A stretch of DNA of 64,000 nucleotides, taken from positions 124,001-188,000 of the forward strand of contig JADJVW010000063.1 of NCBI GenBank assembly GCA_016710365.1, given 5' to 3'. Both the position numbers and the translations under genes were made by a program. Below, piece after piece: positions 19,633 through 29,572 of the stretch (position 1 is its first letter; each line of letters starts with the position of its first letter). The notes beneath the pieces are model-generated. The model searched no databases. It was given only the letters and a program-made list of their open reading frames with translations, and had not been told where the DNA came from. The stretch comes from Candidatus Caldilinea saccharophila. GTDB lineage: Bacteria; Chloroflexota; Anaerolineae; Caldilineales; Caldilineaceae.

Positions 19633-20984
19633 TTACTGGCCCATCAACCTGGCCCAGTCGATGGTTTGCGGCGCCGAACTGAGGTCGCGCACCGTGATGA
19701 TGAGCATCAACCCCAATAAGAAGACGAACCCAATCACATGAATCATACCTTCACGTTCTGGGCTGACGCGCCGGCCGCGCACCGCCTCGATGAGAATAAA
19801 GAGCAGGCGGCCGCCATCAAGCGCCGGCAGCGGCAAGAGATTTGTGATCGCCAACGCGGCGCTCAACACTGCGGACAGCCGCAGAATCGGAAACCAGAAC
19901 CCCGTGTCGATCGACGCGGACATAGCGCCGCCGACCATCTGGGCGATGCCGACCGGCCCGCTGATTTGCGCCTCTTCCGCGGAGAGCTGCCCCTGCAGCA
20001 GCAACACCGGCAATTGCAAAACGATGCCGGCATAGGCGCCCGTGTTGGTGACGCCGTTCCACAGCGCAGGCAGCAGTTTCATCCCTGCCATGCGATTGAC
20101 CGAACCGATCTGGACGCCCAACGCACCCTGACCTGGCGGCGGATCGACGCGCGGCGTCACCGGGATCTGCAGCCACGCGCCGTCACGCACGACTGTCAGC
20201 ATCAGCTCCTGGCCGCGCCGTTCGCTCACCAGCACGTTCAGCGGCTCGTCCAGCGTGACGTTGACGCCATCCACGGCGTAGACAATATCGCCAGGCAGCA
20301 GCCCGGCCAGATAGGCAGGACTCTCCTCGGCAATGCCTGTGACCTGAGTCATCAGCACCGGTGTAGACGCGCTCTCACGCAAGGCGCTCCAGACAGCATC
20401 GAACGAAGCGGCCTCCAATTCGATCACCTGATCGTCGCGCAACACCGTCAGCAACTTTGAGTTGTCAACCTGCGTTTGCTGCATCATGACAAAGCTATCG
20501 TCGTCGACCAATGACATCTGGATCGGAATGCCGTCGTAGGCCAGCACCACATCCCCCGCAGCTAAACCTAGCGCAGTCGCGGCCGCGCCGGCCGTGTCGA
20601 TGCGAGGCGAACCGGCCGGCACTGGCGAACCGGCCATAAAGCTGGCGGCAAAGAGGACAATGGCCAGCAGGAAATTCATCGCCGGGCCTGCGATCAGGGT
20701 GGCGGCGCGCGCGCCGCGGCTGGCGGCATTAAAGGAGCCCGGCGCCATATCGCCGGCATCTTCCCCTTCATGCGCGCAAAGCCACCGAGCGGCAGCCAGT
20801 TCAAGGTAAAGTCGGTGCCGTCATAGTGGAACAGCTTGAGCGCGCGCGGAGGGTAGCCAAAGCCAAATTCCTCGACGATGATCCCATTGCGTCGCGCCAC
20901 CCAGTAATGGCCGAGCTCATGAAAAAAGACGAGCACACCCAATACCAGCACAAACGAAATGACGGTCAGTAAAATATCAAACAT
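19633..20984 (-). CDS. rseP: Site-2 metalloprotease RseP (M50), one frameshift
   Basis: Intramembrane zinc protease that makes the second cut in regulated proteolysis of anti-sigma factors and other membrane substrates. The first 85 residues carry HELGH (22-26) in the first membrane helix and LPLGGFARMKG. The rest of the protein, in another frame, has GPAMNFLLA, two PDZ domains (GIAEESPAYLAGLLPGDIV is one), the NLLPLPALDGGRL motif with the third zinc ligand, and the final membrane helix. The frames join at 20763-20766, where C4 should be C5 (GGGG versus GGGGG in the gene sense). ATG at 20984 with GAGGATGGAGA before it. Apart from that base the gene is complete. Confidence 0.93.
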
Positions 20985-21055
20985 GATTCTCCATCCTCTG
21001 GCGGCCTATTCGCATTGGCCTGCCGAAGCGCCCCCATTATAGTCGCTTTGCCTGT

Positions 21056-21883
21056 TCAAACCGAAACCGCGCGGCTTGTTGCCTGCGCATCGATTCGCGT
21101 CCCCACCGGGGCGCCAGTCAACGCCGCCTGCACGTGACCCGCTTTCAACCCGCTGCACACGACGATCTGCAACGCCGGATGACGCTGCACCATCGCTAAG
21201 GATTGCATAACCTTGGCGTACATACCACCGGTGACATCGACCCCGTGGCTGCGGCCCAGTCCGGCGGCGATGGCGGAAACTGTGTCGGGCGTGATCGCTG
21301 GGATCGGCTGCGCGGTGGGGTCGAGCAGCGGGTCGGCGGTGAAGATGCCATCCACTTCCCCGGCCAGGACGATCCGCGCCGGCGGCAACGCGTCGGCCAG
21401 CCAGTCGAAAATCTCCTCGGTGCTGACAATCACACCGCCGCGCACCGCGTCCAGCGCCACATCGCCGTAGACGACGGGCGTCAGGCCGCGCGCCAACGCC
21501 AGCTCGACAGTTGTTTCCGGTCCCTGCACGATACGCCCATTTTCGCAGCGCACCTGCGCGCCGGGCTGAATGCTCCACGCCGCGATGCCAGCGCGCAGCA
21601 GCGCCGCCGTGACCAGACGATTCAGCCGCGCCGCGGCGTCGCCGGTTGCGGCATAGCCGTACCAACCGGCCGCGTCGCGCACGCCATCACGCGTGCCATA
21701 CTTGCGCCCGTACACGTGGCCAAAGCTGCCCGACCCATGCCCGATCACCAGCCGCAGCGCGGGATCAGCCTGCTGGGCCGCGGCGATCTCCTGCGCCAGC
21801 CGGTCGATCACCGCCAGGCGCGGCGTTTCCGCTTCCCGTTTATCGGTAATAAGCGAACCACCCAATTTCAAAAAGGCCAACAT
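21056..21883 (-). CDS. Isopentenyl phosphate kinase (amino-acid kinase superfamily)
   Basis: Phosphorylates isopentenyl phosphate to isopentenyl diphosphate, the last step of the alternative mevalonate route known from archaea, plants and some Chloroflexota. Features: LKLGGSLITDK at the N-terminus, GHGSGSFGH with the diagnostic histidine (about H56) that separates this family from acetylglutamate and glutamate kinases, PVVYGDVALD, a GEVDGIF segment and DVTGGMYAKV with the phosphate-binding lysine. The ATG at 21883 has GGAGTGAG upstream and is preferred to a TTG at 21904. It sits 70 bases before rseP on the same strand. No decarboxylase or mevalonate gene is in the window. Confidence 0.88.
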   Translation of the reverse strand: MLAFLKLGGSLITDKREAETPRLAVIDRLAQEIAAAQQADPALRLVIGHGSGSFGHVYGRKYGTRDGVRDAAGWYGYAATGDAAARLNRLVTAALLRAGIAAWSIQPGAQVRCENGRIVQGPETTVELALARGLTPVVYGDVALDAVRGGVIVSTEEIFDWLADALPPARIVLAGEVDGIFTADPLLDPTAQPIPAITPDTVSAIAAGLGRSHGVDVTGGMYAKVMQSLAMVQRHPALQIVVCSGLKAGHVQAALTGAPVGTRIDAQATSRAVSV

Positions 21884-21904
21884 TGCGTTCGTCTCACTCC
21901 ACAA

Positions 21905-22205
21905 GGCATAGACCGCTGATGACGCGGATTTGACGGATTACCGCTGATTTTCCCGCAAACAAAGCGCATCATCCACGATGGCGCAGATTTCACAGATGAT
22001 AAGTTTGTTCGCGCCATCTTGAAACCTGCATCAATCGCCCATTGGCGAACCTGTGCCCGCGCTGATGGCGAATATGAAAGTGAATCATCCACAGATGGCG
22101 CAGATTTCACAGATGATAAGCTTGTTCGCGCTCCTTTAAAATCACCATCAATCGTCCCGCGTTCCAGCATCTGCACAATCTGTGTCATCTGTGGATGATT
22201 TTCTT
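21905..22205. repeat. Intergenic repeats of the cacagatgat type between ipk and selA
   Basis: Two direct copies of a ~48-base unit occur near 21970 and 22085 (core GGCGCAGATTTCACAGATGA). A partly inverted copy, with ATCTGTGTCATCTGTGGATG, lies near 22180. The left end carries GCGGATTTGACGGATTACCG. No gene or RNA is recognised here. Similar words recur in several other gaps of this window. Confidence 0.6.
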
Positions 22206-22210
22206 CGCTT

Positions 22211-23605
<1,395 letters not shown>

Positions 23606-23737
23606 GATGTTCTGTCTATTCTAGACGCGTTCGACCCCAAAGGATTGGCGGCTGGCATCCGGTGTCGTGAATCTTGGTCTGGTCAGTGGGGAAAGCGGGT
23701 GCACCGTCGATTTGGAGAAACAGCGGTGAGATTTTAG

Positions 23738-23811
23738 TGGGCGAAAAGGGACTTGAACCCCTGACTTCCTCGGTGTAAGCGAGGCGCTCTAACCAACTGA
23801 GCTATTCGCCC
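23738..23811 (-). tRNA. tRNA-Val (anticodon TAC)
   Basis: On the minus strand GGGCGAA pairs with TTCGCCC as a perfect 7-bp acceptor stem with discriminator A. The D arm contains AGCTCAGTTGGTTAGAGC. The anticodon stem CCTCG/CGAGG encloses the loop CTTACAC with anticodon TAC, and the T arm holds GTTCAAGTC. CCA is not encoded. All arms are canonical. No integrase or attachment-site duplicate is seen beside it. Confidence 0.96.
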
Positions 23812-23930
23812 GCCCTTGTTGCGGGCATTCCGGCACTATACCGGCAAGTGAACGCTTTGTCAAACTTGCTGAGATTTTCTATGATAGACGCTTGATTCAT
23901 CAGGGAATGTAGAGAACAGAAAGGCTTCTT

Positions 23931-24797
23931 ATGCAGATCGGCGTCGTGTTTCCACAGACAGAGTTTGGCAATGACCCCGCCGCGCTGCGCGACTATGCGC
24001 AGACGGTCGAAGCGCTCGGCTATACGCACGTGCTGGCCTATGACCACGTGCTTGGCGCCAACCCCGATCGACCCGGCGGTTGGCACGGCCCGTACACCCA
24101 TCTCACCCCCTTCCACGAACCGTTTCTGCTCTTCAGCTACATGGCCGCAGTGACGACGCGGCTGAGCTTCATCACCGGCATCCTCATCTTGCCGCAGCGC
24201 CAGACCGCGCTCGTGGCCAAGCAGGCCGCCACGCTGGATGTGCTGACGGGCGGGCGCTTCCGGCTAGGCGTGGGCGTTGGCTGGAACGAAGTGGAGTACG
24301 AGGCGTTGGGAGAAGATTTCCACACGCGCGGCCGGCGCTCCGAAGCGCAGATCGCGCTGCTGCGCCGCTTGTGGACCGAGCCGCTGCTCACCGTGCACGA
24401 CGCGTGGCACGACATCTCCGACGCCGGCATCAACCCGCTGCCGGTGCAGCAACCGATCCCGCTCTGGCTGGGCGGTCACGCCGATGTCGTGCTGGAACGC
24501 GTGGCGCGCCTGGGCGATGGCTGGCTGCCCAACCATCGCACCGCCCAGGACGCGGCCGGCGCACTCGCTAAGTTGGACGGCTATCTTGCCCAGCAGGGCC
24601 GCACGCGTGGGGATCTCGGCATCGAGCCGCGGCTGCACTACAAGGACGGCGACGCCGACTATCAGCAGCGAGTGATCGCAGACTGGCACGCGGCCGGTGC
24701 AAACTATTTCTCGGTCAACACAATGGCGTGCGGCTTGACGACGCCGGCGCAGCACATCCATGCATTAGAGCGTTTCGCCGAAGCCGTTGGCGTGTAA
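23931..24797 (+). CDS. LLM-class F420-dependent oxidoreductase
   Basis: A TIM-barrel flavin/F420 enzyme of the luciferase-like family, 288 residues, cytoplasmic. Seen: the N-terminal IGVVFPQTEFG strand, a YDHVLGA segment, then ITGILILPQRQTALVAKQAATLDVLTGGRF and LGVGVGWNEVEYEALG, which are strong marks of the family, and LWLGGHADVVLERVARLGDGWLP. Its closest relatives are probably F420-dependent enzymes of unknown substrate. F420 rather than FMN use is inferred from family resemblance. An AAGG element precedes the ATG. It stands alone, with repeats downstream. Confidence 0.88.
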   Translation: MQIGVVFPQTEFGNDPAALRDYAQTVEALGYTHVLAYDHVLGANPDRPGGWHGPYTHLTPFHEPFLLFSYMAAVTTRLSFITGILILPQRQTALVAKQAATLDVLTGGRFRLGVGVGWNEVEYEALGEDFHTRGRRSEAQIALLRRLWTEPLLTVHDAWHDISDAGINPLPVQQPIPLWLGGHADVVLERVARLGDGWLPNHRTAQDAAGALAKLDGYLAQQGRTRGDLGIEPRLHYKDGDADYQQRVIADWHAAGANYFSVNTMACGLTTPAQHIHALERFAEAVGV

Positions 24798-24820
24798 AGC
24801 GTGCGACCTGCAAACAGAAT

Positions 24821-25056
24821 GCGTAGGTCGGGCTATCAGCCCGGCGTATCGCGTCTGCGCGCCCAGCGCCCCAAGCTGCGTAGGTCGGGCTATCAGCCCG
24901 GCGTATCGCGTCTGCGCGCCCAGCGCCCCAAGCTGCGTAGGTCGGGCTACCAGCCCGGCGTATCGCGTCTGCGCGCCAACAACCAGCGGTCACGTTGATA
25001 ACGTGACCTGCGGCAAAGTAGGTCGGGCTACCAGCCCGACGTATCGCGTCACCCCC
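24821..25056. repeat. Tandem hairpin repeats (GTAGGTCGGGCTACCAGCCCG type)
   Basis: Three copies of a 57-base unit start at 24821, 24878 and 24935. A fourth, partial and more diverged copy starts near 25018. Each begins GCGTAGGTCGGGCT and contains GGTCGGGCT-A(T/C)C-AGCCCGGC, a 9-bp hairpin with a 3-base loop, followed by GTATCGCGTCTGCGCGCC. A further single copy is at about 58500. The units lie directly after the LLM gene. Confidence 0.85.
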
Positions 25057-25204
25057 AATCTTACGCTACTTGCGTGACCTGCGGCAAAGCATAGGATTGG
25101 CCTGGCTTCAGGCGCGTGAGGTATGATGGTTGAAATCGTTTTCATACCTTTCTGCCGCCTTGTCGTCATGTGCGACAAGGCTATTCTGTGGATGGCTGCA
25201 CGGC

Positions 25205-26443
25205 ATGTCACACTCGCTGATCACCTCTCTGCGTTCGCTCACCGGCAACCCGCGCGGTTGTGTCTACACCGAGCCATTGTGGGGCATTCCCTACAACTTA
25301 GTCGCGCCCTACGCCTCGGTCTACATGGTGGCGCTTGGTCTGACCGACAGGAACATCGGGCTGGTGCTGAGCGTCAGTTGGGGCTTTCAGGTGTTCTGGG
25401 CGCTGCTCAGCGGGGCCATCACGGACAAGCTGGGCCGGCGGCGCACGACGCTGCTCTTCGATATTCTGGCCTGGACCGTGCCGGCCGTGATCTGGGCGTT
25501 TTCGCAGAACCTGTGGTGGTTTTTGGCCGCGGGCATTGCCAACGCCATCTGGCGAGTGACGATGAATTCGTGGACCTGCCTGCTGGTGGAGGAGGCCGAC
25601 CACGATCAATTGGCGGACATCTACACCTGGATTCATATCTCCAATCTGCCGGCCGGCTTCGTGGCGCCGCTGGCAGGCATCCTGGTGGCGCGATATTCTC
25701 TCGTCCCCACTATGCGCGTGCTGTATCTCTTTGCAGCTGTCATGTTCACCCTCAAGGCGACCATCACCTACTTGATGACCGAAGAGACGACGCAGGGAAC
25801 CATCCGCATGGAGGCGACGCGCGGCCAAAGCATCTTTTCAGTGTTGGGCGAGTATCACGGCGTCGTCAGTGACATTCTCAAGCGGCCACAGACACTCTAC
25901 ACCGCCGGCATCATGTTGATTATCGCCATCGTCGGGCTGATCAACGGCAGCTTCTGGGCAATTCTCGTGACTGAAAAGCTGAATGTGCCGCCAGAGACGC
26001 TCTCCATCTTTCCCTTTGTCAAATCCGCGGTGGCATTGGCCTTCTTCTTTTTCATCATGCCGCGCATGAGCCGGCTGCCGTTTCAGTGGCCCATGTTTGC
26101 GGGTTTCCTGGCCTATGTCCTCAGCCAGATTTTGCTGATCACAGCGCCGGAGCAAGGCTACGCCATCCTGGTGATGAGCGTTTTCGTCGAAGCGTGCGCC
26201 TATGCCGCAGTCAGCCCACTGCTCGACAAGCTGATCGTGCTGACCATCGACCCCCAGGAGCGAGCGCGCGTGCAGTCGATCCTCTACGTGGGCGTGATCC
26301 TGCTCACCGCGCCTTTTGGCTGGATCGCGGGGTCACTCTCCAGCGTCAACGCGCCAGCACAGCAACGGCCTCTTCGTCGAATGGGTTATAGGGTAAGTGA
26401 GGCGCGCCCGCAGGAATATACAAAAATTCTCCCGCGTGCATGA
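25205..26443 (+). CDS. Major facilitator superfamily transporter, C-terminus lost
   Basis: The start MSHSLITSLRSLTGNPRG (25205) leads into about eleven membrane helices with the MFS loop motif DKLGRRRTT between helices 2 and 3 and FVEACAYAAVSPLLDKLI in the second half. After APFGWIAGSLSSVN (about residue 381, base 26349) the hydrophobic pattern stops and the frame runs through the antisense of the cupin gene, giving 31 unrelated residues. The last transmembrane helix is missing. The junction coincides with the truncated end of the convergent gene, so the real gene probably ended differently. Substrate unknown. Confidence 0.8.
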   Translation: MSHSLITSLRSLTGNPRGCVYTEPLWGIPYNLVAPYASVYMVALGLTDRNIGLVLSVSWGFQVFWALLSGAITDKLGRRRTTLLFDILAWTVPAVIWAFSQNLWWFLAAGIANAIWRVTMNSWTCLLVEEADHDQLADIYTWIHISNLPAGFVAPLAGILVARYSLVPTMRVLYLFAAVMFTLKATITYLMTEETTQGTIRMEATRGQSIFSVLGEYHGVVSDILKRPQTLYTAGIMLIIAIVGLINGSFWAILVTEKLNVPPETLSIFPFVKSAVALAFFFFIMPRMSRLPFQWPMFAGFLAYVLSQILLITAPEQGYAILVMSVFVEACAYAAVSPLLDKLIVLTIDPQERARVQSILYVGVILLTAPFGWIAGSLSSVNAPAQQRPLRRMGYRVSEARPQEYTKILPRA

Positions 26444-27209
26444 TCTGGTGCTGCTCCAGATGCGCGCCATACCACATCGCCACCTTGCCAGAAATCAAGT
26501 AGATTACCGTCTCGTGGTTTTCGTGCAGATGCGCTTTGGCGCGTGCGCCGGGCGGCATCTTGAGCAAATGCATACAGATTGCCTGCGCTCCCACATTCTG
26601 CGCGGAAACGCCGCCCCAATAGTTCAGCCCTTGCAAGCCAGCATAAGTGCTGTTAGGACGCACGATCGGACAGAGATCGGCGCCGGTGCGCGTGGCTGCA
26701 GGGTCGGCGCCGTGCAGCCACGTCTTGATTTCCGAAGTGTGTTCGATAAAATGCTCGGCGCTCTCCGCGTAGATGTGGTCGAAGGCAGTGTGCTGATCGT
26801 CGCCGATCACGGCCAGGCTGCGCGCCGGGTCGAAAATGTCGGCGTCGGTAAAGGGGTCAAGCACAACCAGCAGGCGGCGGTGGACATCCTCGAAATCAAA
26901 CCAAACCACGTCCCAGGATTGGCTATGGTGTTGAGCATAGACGAGAGCGTTGATCGAGTCCACTTCGGCATCGACCGCGTAGGGCAGGGCAGCAAAGTCG
27001 CGTCCTGTTTGCGCCGCAGCGAGCCGATCCACCAGATAGCGCTCCCAAAAGGCGACATGCGCCAGCAGGTCTTTTACGCTCAGACCCGATGGCAGCGCCT
27101 CCTCGCGGCGCTCAGGCGGCACGGACGCAACGGCAGCTTCCAACTCGGTGCGCGTCGTTGCGATCAACTGGAGCAATTCGGTTTTGGTCGTTATCGCCGT
27201 CGGATTCAT
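26346..27209 (-). CDS. DinB-like/cupin two-domain protein, probably truncated at the C-terminus
   Basis: Residues 1-140 are a DinB/ClbS-like helical bundle (KTELLQLIATTRTELEAAV; SVKDLLAHVAFWERYLVDRL). Residues ~185 to the end are a cupin with two metal-binding motifs (HLHENHETVIYLISG and AGEFLYIPAGAPHLPYN). The protein ends abruptly at EEAVAVLAR, one strand before the usual end of such cupins, where relatives usually continue with residues like TDPNEQ. The ATG at 27209 follows GGGAGATG and is preferred to an upstream ATG. The partner gene ends at the same place, so a deletion or misjoin is suspected. Function unknown. Confidence 0.8.
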   Translation of the reverse strand: MNPTAITTKTELLQLIATTRTELEAAVASVPPERREEALPSGLSVKDLLAHVAFWERYLVDRLAAAQTGRDFAALPYAVDAEVDSINALVYAQHHSQSWDVVWFDFEDVHRRLLVVLDPFTDADIFDPARSLAVIGDDQHTAFDHIYAESAEHFIEHTSEIKTWLHGADPAATRTGADLCPIVRPNSTYAGLQGLNYWGGVSAQNVGAQAICMHLLKMPPGARAKAHLHENHETVIYLISGKVAMWYGAHLEQHQIMHAGEFLYIPAGAPHLPYNPFDEEAVAVLAR

Positions 27210-27260
27210 GAAGCATCTCCCATCGCGCATAGCTCCCATCACGGAGGATCTGCCCGAAAA

Positions 27261-28423
27261 CTATTCAGTTGGCGCAGAGTTTGACGCAGAGTTTGACGCA
27301 ACACTGAACGCCTCGTACTCGTGCCGGCACGGATTGCCCCACAGCGCCCATAGCTCCCTGGTCGTTGGCGACATGACGCAGGCGCCGGAACTTTCGACAT
27401 CGTAGCCGGGCTGGACATGGGCGCAGACCGATAGCTCCCCGTCCGCGTGGTAACGAGTCAGCGCCATGAGCATCTCCACCGTGATGTGGCCGATCTGATC
27501 CTCTAGAAAACGACTTGCCTGATCCTGGCGCGCCACTGTGCTGGCGTGCGACACGGATTTGCGCGGGCGCTCGCCGTTGACCATCTCAGCAATGAGACAG
27601 TGATTGGTGTGCGCATAGATGCTTTCGACGGGGATGACGTGGGCGCGCGTTGCCATGTGCTCGACATTGTAGCCGCGCAGCGCGCCGTTCGCATCCGGGC
27701 CGAGCAGCAGATAATTGTGCGCGCCGGAGAGATGCGCCCCTTGCAGCACGGTCAGCGCTTCCTCCACCGTGCGCTGCGCCAGCATCTTGCGCACCACATA
27801 GACCCAGTGCACGCCGGCGCGTCCCTCGGCGCCGAGCAGGTTGTTGATGCCAACCGCCACGCCGTGCTCGTTCATGCCGATCATGGCCACGCAGCCGGTG
27901 ATGGTAAAGGTCATGAGAGCAGGCCCAGTCTGCGGCCGTACATCCAGCATCAGCACGTAGGGCGTCGCCGTGCTGTGCATATCCCACGTCTGCCCCAGGT
28001 AGCCATGTCCATACGCCGAAGCCGCCGGCGCGACGAGGAAGGCGGTGCAGTCGATTGCGTCGCCGGGCAACACGCTCTTGGCGCGAGTGTGGCTCAGCAC
28101 CGCGGGATTAGCGATGATGTCCACAAAGTCGGTGAAGCCATTCATGATCACCAACTCGTTGACGCCGATGCCGGTGGCGTCGGCCATGCCGCGCATCTCC
28201 TCCATCAATTCGGGCGCAAACGCTTCGTGGTGGCGCAGGCAGGCGCGGCCGATCGCCAGCACCTCGTCCAGCGTCGCGGTCTGCGCACCTGTCCAGAAGG
28301 GGTCGCAGCTCAGGTGCAGCCGTTCTTCGGTCAGATCGCCGATCTCTTTTGCAAACGCCTTGCCGTGGGTGTAGCCCATCTCGTAGGGGCTGCGGGGATC
28401 GTTAAGATACGGATGTCAGTCAT
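27261..28423 (-). CDS. C45-family acyltransferase/peptidase (penicillin acylase-like Ntn hydrolase), one frameshift
   Basis: Member of the family of acyl-CoA:6-aminopenicillanate acyltransferase-like Ntn hydrolases, which self-process before a nucleophilic cysteine. Seen: GYTHGKAFAKEI at the start, DCTAFLV with the probable nucleophile Cys, GQTWDMH, MIGMNEHGVAVGINNL, and YAHTNHCL. The frame open from 28379 lacks the ordinary first residues. An ATG at 28423 encodes the expected MTDIRILTIP, and GSPYEMGYTHG then follows if one base is restored in the CCCCGC near 28396. Substrate unknown; bacterial members are seldom beta-lactam enzymes. The next gap downstream is repeat-free. Confidence 0.85.
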
Positions 28424-28546
28424 AGGTTGTCATATCTGATCCCTTTACGACGCAAATACTCTTCAAAAACTGCCATTCCAGTCGTTGCGTGACGCTATTA
28501 TCGCACATTCTGGGCGGTTTTCAATGGCTCTGATTACTGTGCGGGG

Positions 28547-28652
28547 ACGAAAAATAGCGCGGATGATGCGGATTTGGCGGATCGGCGCGGAGCAAACCAA
28601 CAAAAATCAGCGACAATCCGTCCGATCCGCCAAATCCGCGTGCTATTTGTCG
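28547..28652. repeat. Long inverted repeat in the gap before the PfkB gene
   Basis: GCGGATTTGGCGGATCGG (28568-28585) and CCGATCCGCCAAATCCGC (28622-28639) are perfect 18-base inverted arms. They are extended outward by imperfect pairing of CGAAAAATAGCGCG with CGTGCTATTTGTCG. The whole is about 105 bases and could be a hairpin terminator or a MITE-like element; it lies downstream of the PfkB gene (minus strand). Confidence 0.75.
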
Positions 28653-28657
28653 TTGGG

Positions 28658-29572
28658 CTATCCAGTCTTTTCGTTTTTGCCTCGTCCGGCGCCCAACAAC
28701 GCCATCACCTCCTGGCGCGTGGGGATGCCGATCCGGGCGCCGTGTTTGGTGCAACAGAGCGCGCCCGCGGCGCTGGCAAAGCGCAGCAGATCTTCCCAGG
28801 CCATGTCTTGTGCGACGCCGGCCGCCAACGCGCCGTGAAAGGCGTCACCGGCGCCGGTGGTGTCGAGCACATCGACCGCAAACGCGGGCAGGGCGCCTGT
28901 TTCCGCCCCGCGCTGCCAGATCAGACCGCGCTCGCCCAGCGTGACGATGACCGCGGGCGCCAGCGACGCCAGATGCGCCATGCCGGCTTGTGGTGTGGCC
29001 GCGCCAGTGTATTCCTGCGCAAAGCGCTCGGACGCGGCGACGAGGGTGCAGCGATGCACCAGCGCCCGGTTGCCGTCGTTGACCACATCCGCGTCGAGCA
29101 CACTGGCGATCCCCTGCGCCGTTGCCCAGATCGCCAGCGCCTCCGCCAACTCCGGTTGATGACCGTCGAACAGCACGACCTTGGGACGCAACTTGGTAAA
29201 TTCGATGTCCTCTGCCGTCAGCCGGTTGGTGTCGCCCCGATAGTTGACGATCGAGCGCGCGCCATCGGGTTTGACGAAAATGGCGGAAATTGGCGTCGCC
29301 TGCGGCCCGCGCACGATCAGGCTGCTGTCGACGCCCGCGGCATAGAGTTCGGCCAGGTGCTCCTCGCCGTAGATGTCGGCGCCCAGATACCCTGCCAGGG
29401 CAGTCGTCGCGCCGAGGCGGGCGGCGGTGACCGCGGCATTCGCCGCTGTGCCGCCGCCGCAACTGATAAAGGCGTGCGCCCGCGCCTTCTCATCCGGCCC
29501 AGGATGATGATCCACGGCAAAGATCAGATCGTAACAGGCATGTCCCACACAAAGCACATCAATCGGCGTCAT
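28658..29572 (-). CDS. PfkB-family sugar kinase
   Basis: A ribokinase-fold kinase of 304 residues that uses ATP to phosphorylate a sugar or nucleoside. It has the N-terminal GG motif region (SCGGGTAANAAVTAARLG) and the C-terminal DTTGAGDAFHGAL, with the catalytic Asp in GAGD. The ATG overlaps the patatin stop as ATGA, so the two genes form an operon. The substrate is not clear from motifs; candidates include ribose, fructose and 2-keto-3-deoxygluconate. Confidence 0.9.
   Translation of the reverse strand: MTPIDVLCVGHACYDLIFAVDHHPGPDEKARAHAFISCGGGTAANAAVTAARLGATTALAGYLGADIYGEEHLAELYAAGVDSSLIVRGPQATPISAIFVKPDGARSIVNYRGDTNRLTAEDIEFTKLRPKVVLFDGHQPELAEALAIWATAQGIASVLDADVVNDGNRALVHRCTLVAASERFAQEYTGAATPQAGMAHLASLAPAVIVTLGERGLIWQRGAETGALPAFAVDVLDTTGAGDAFHGALAAGVAQDMAWEDLLRFASAAGALCCTKHGARIGIPTRQEVMALLGAGRGKNEKTG

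Noticed and set aside
23738..23811. tRNA next to selA as a possible selC (tRNA-Sec)
   Set aside because: The anticodon is TAC with a normal 7-bp acceptor stem; it is tRNA-Val and not the long tRNA-Sec.
24821..25056. Regular 57-bp units that resemble a CRISPR array
   Set aside because: Copies are head-to-tail with the same sequence throughout and no unique spacers; no cas gene is near.
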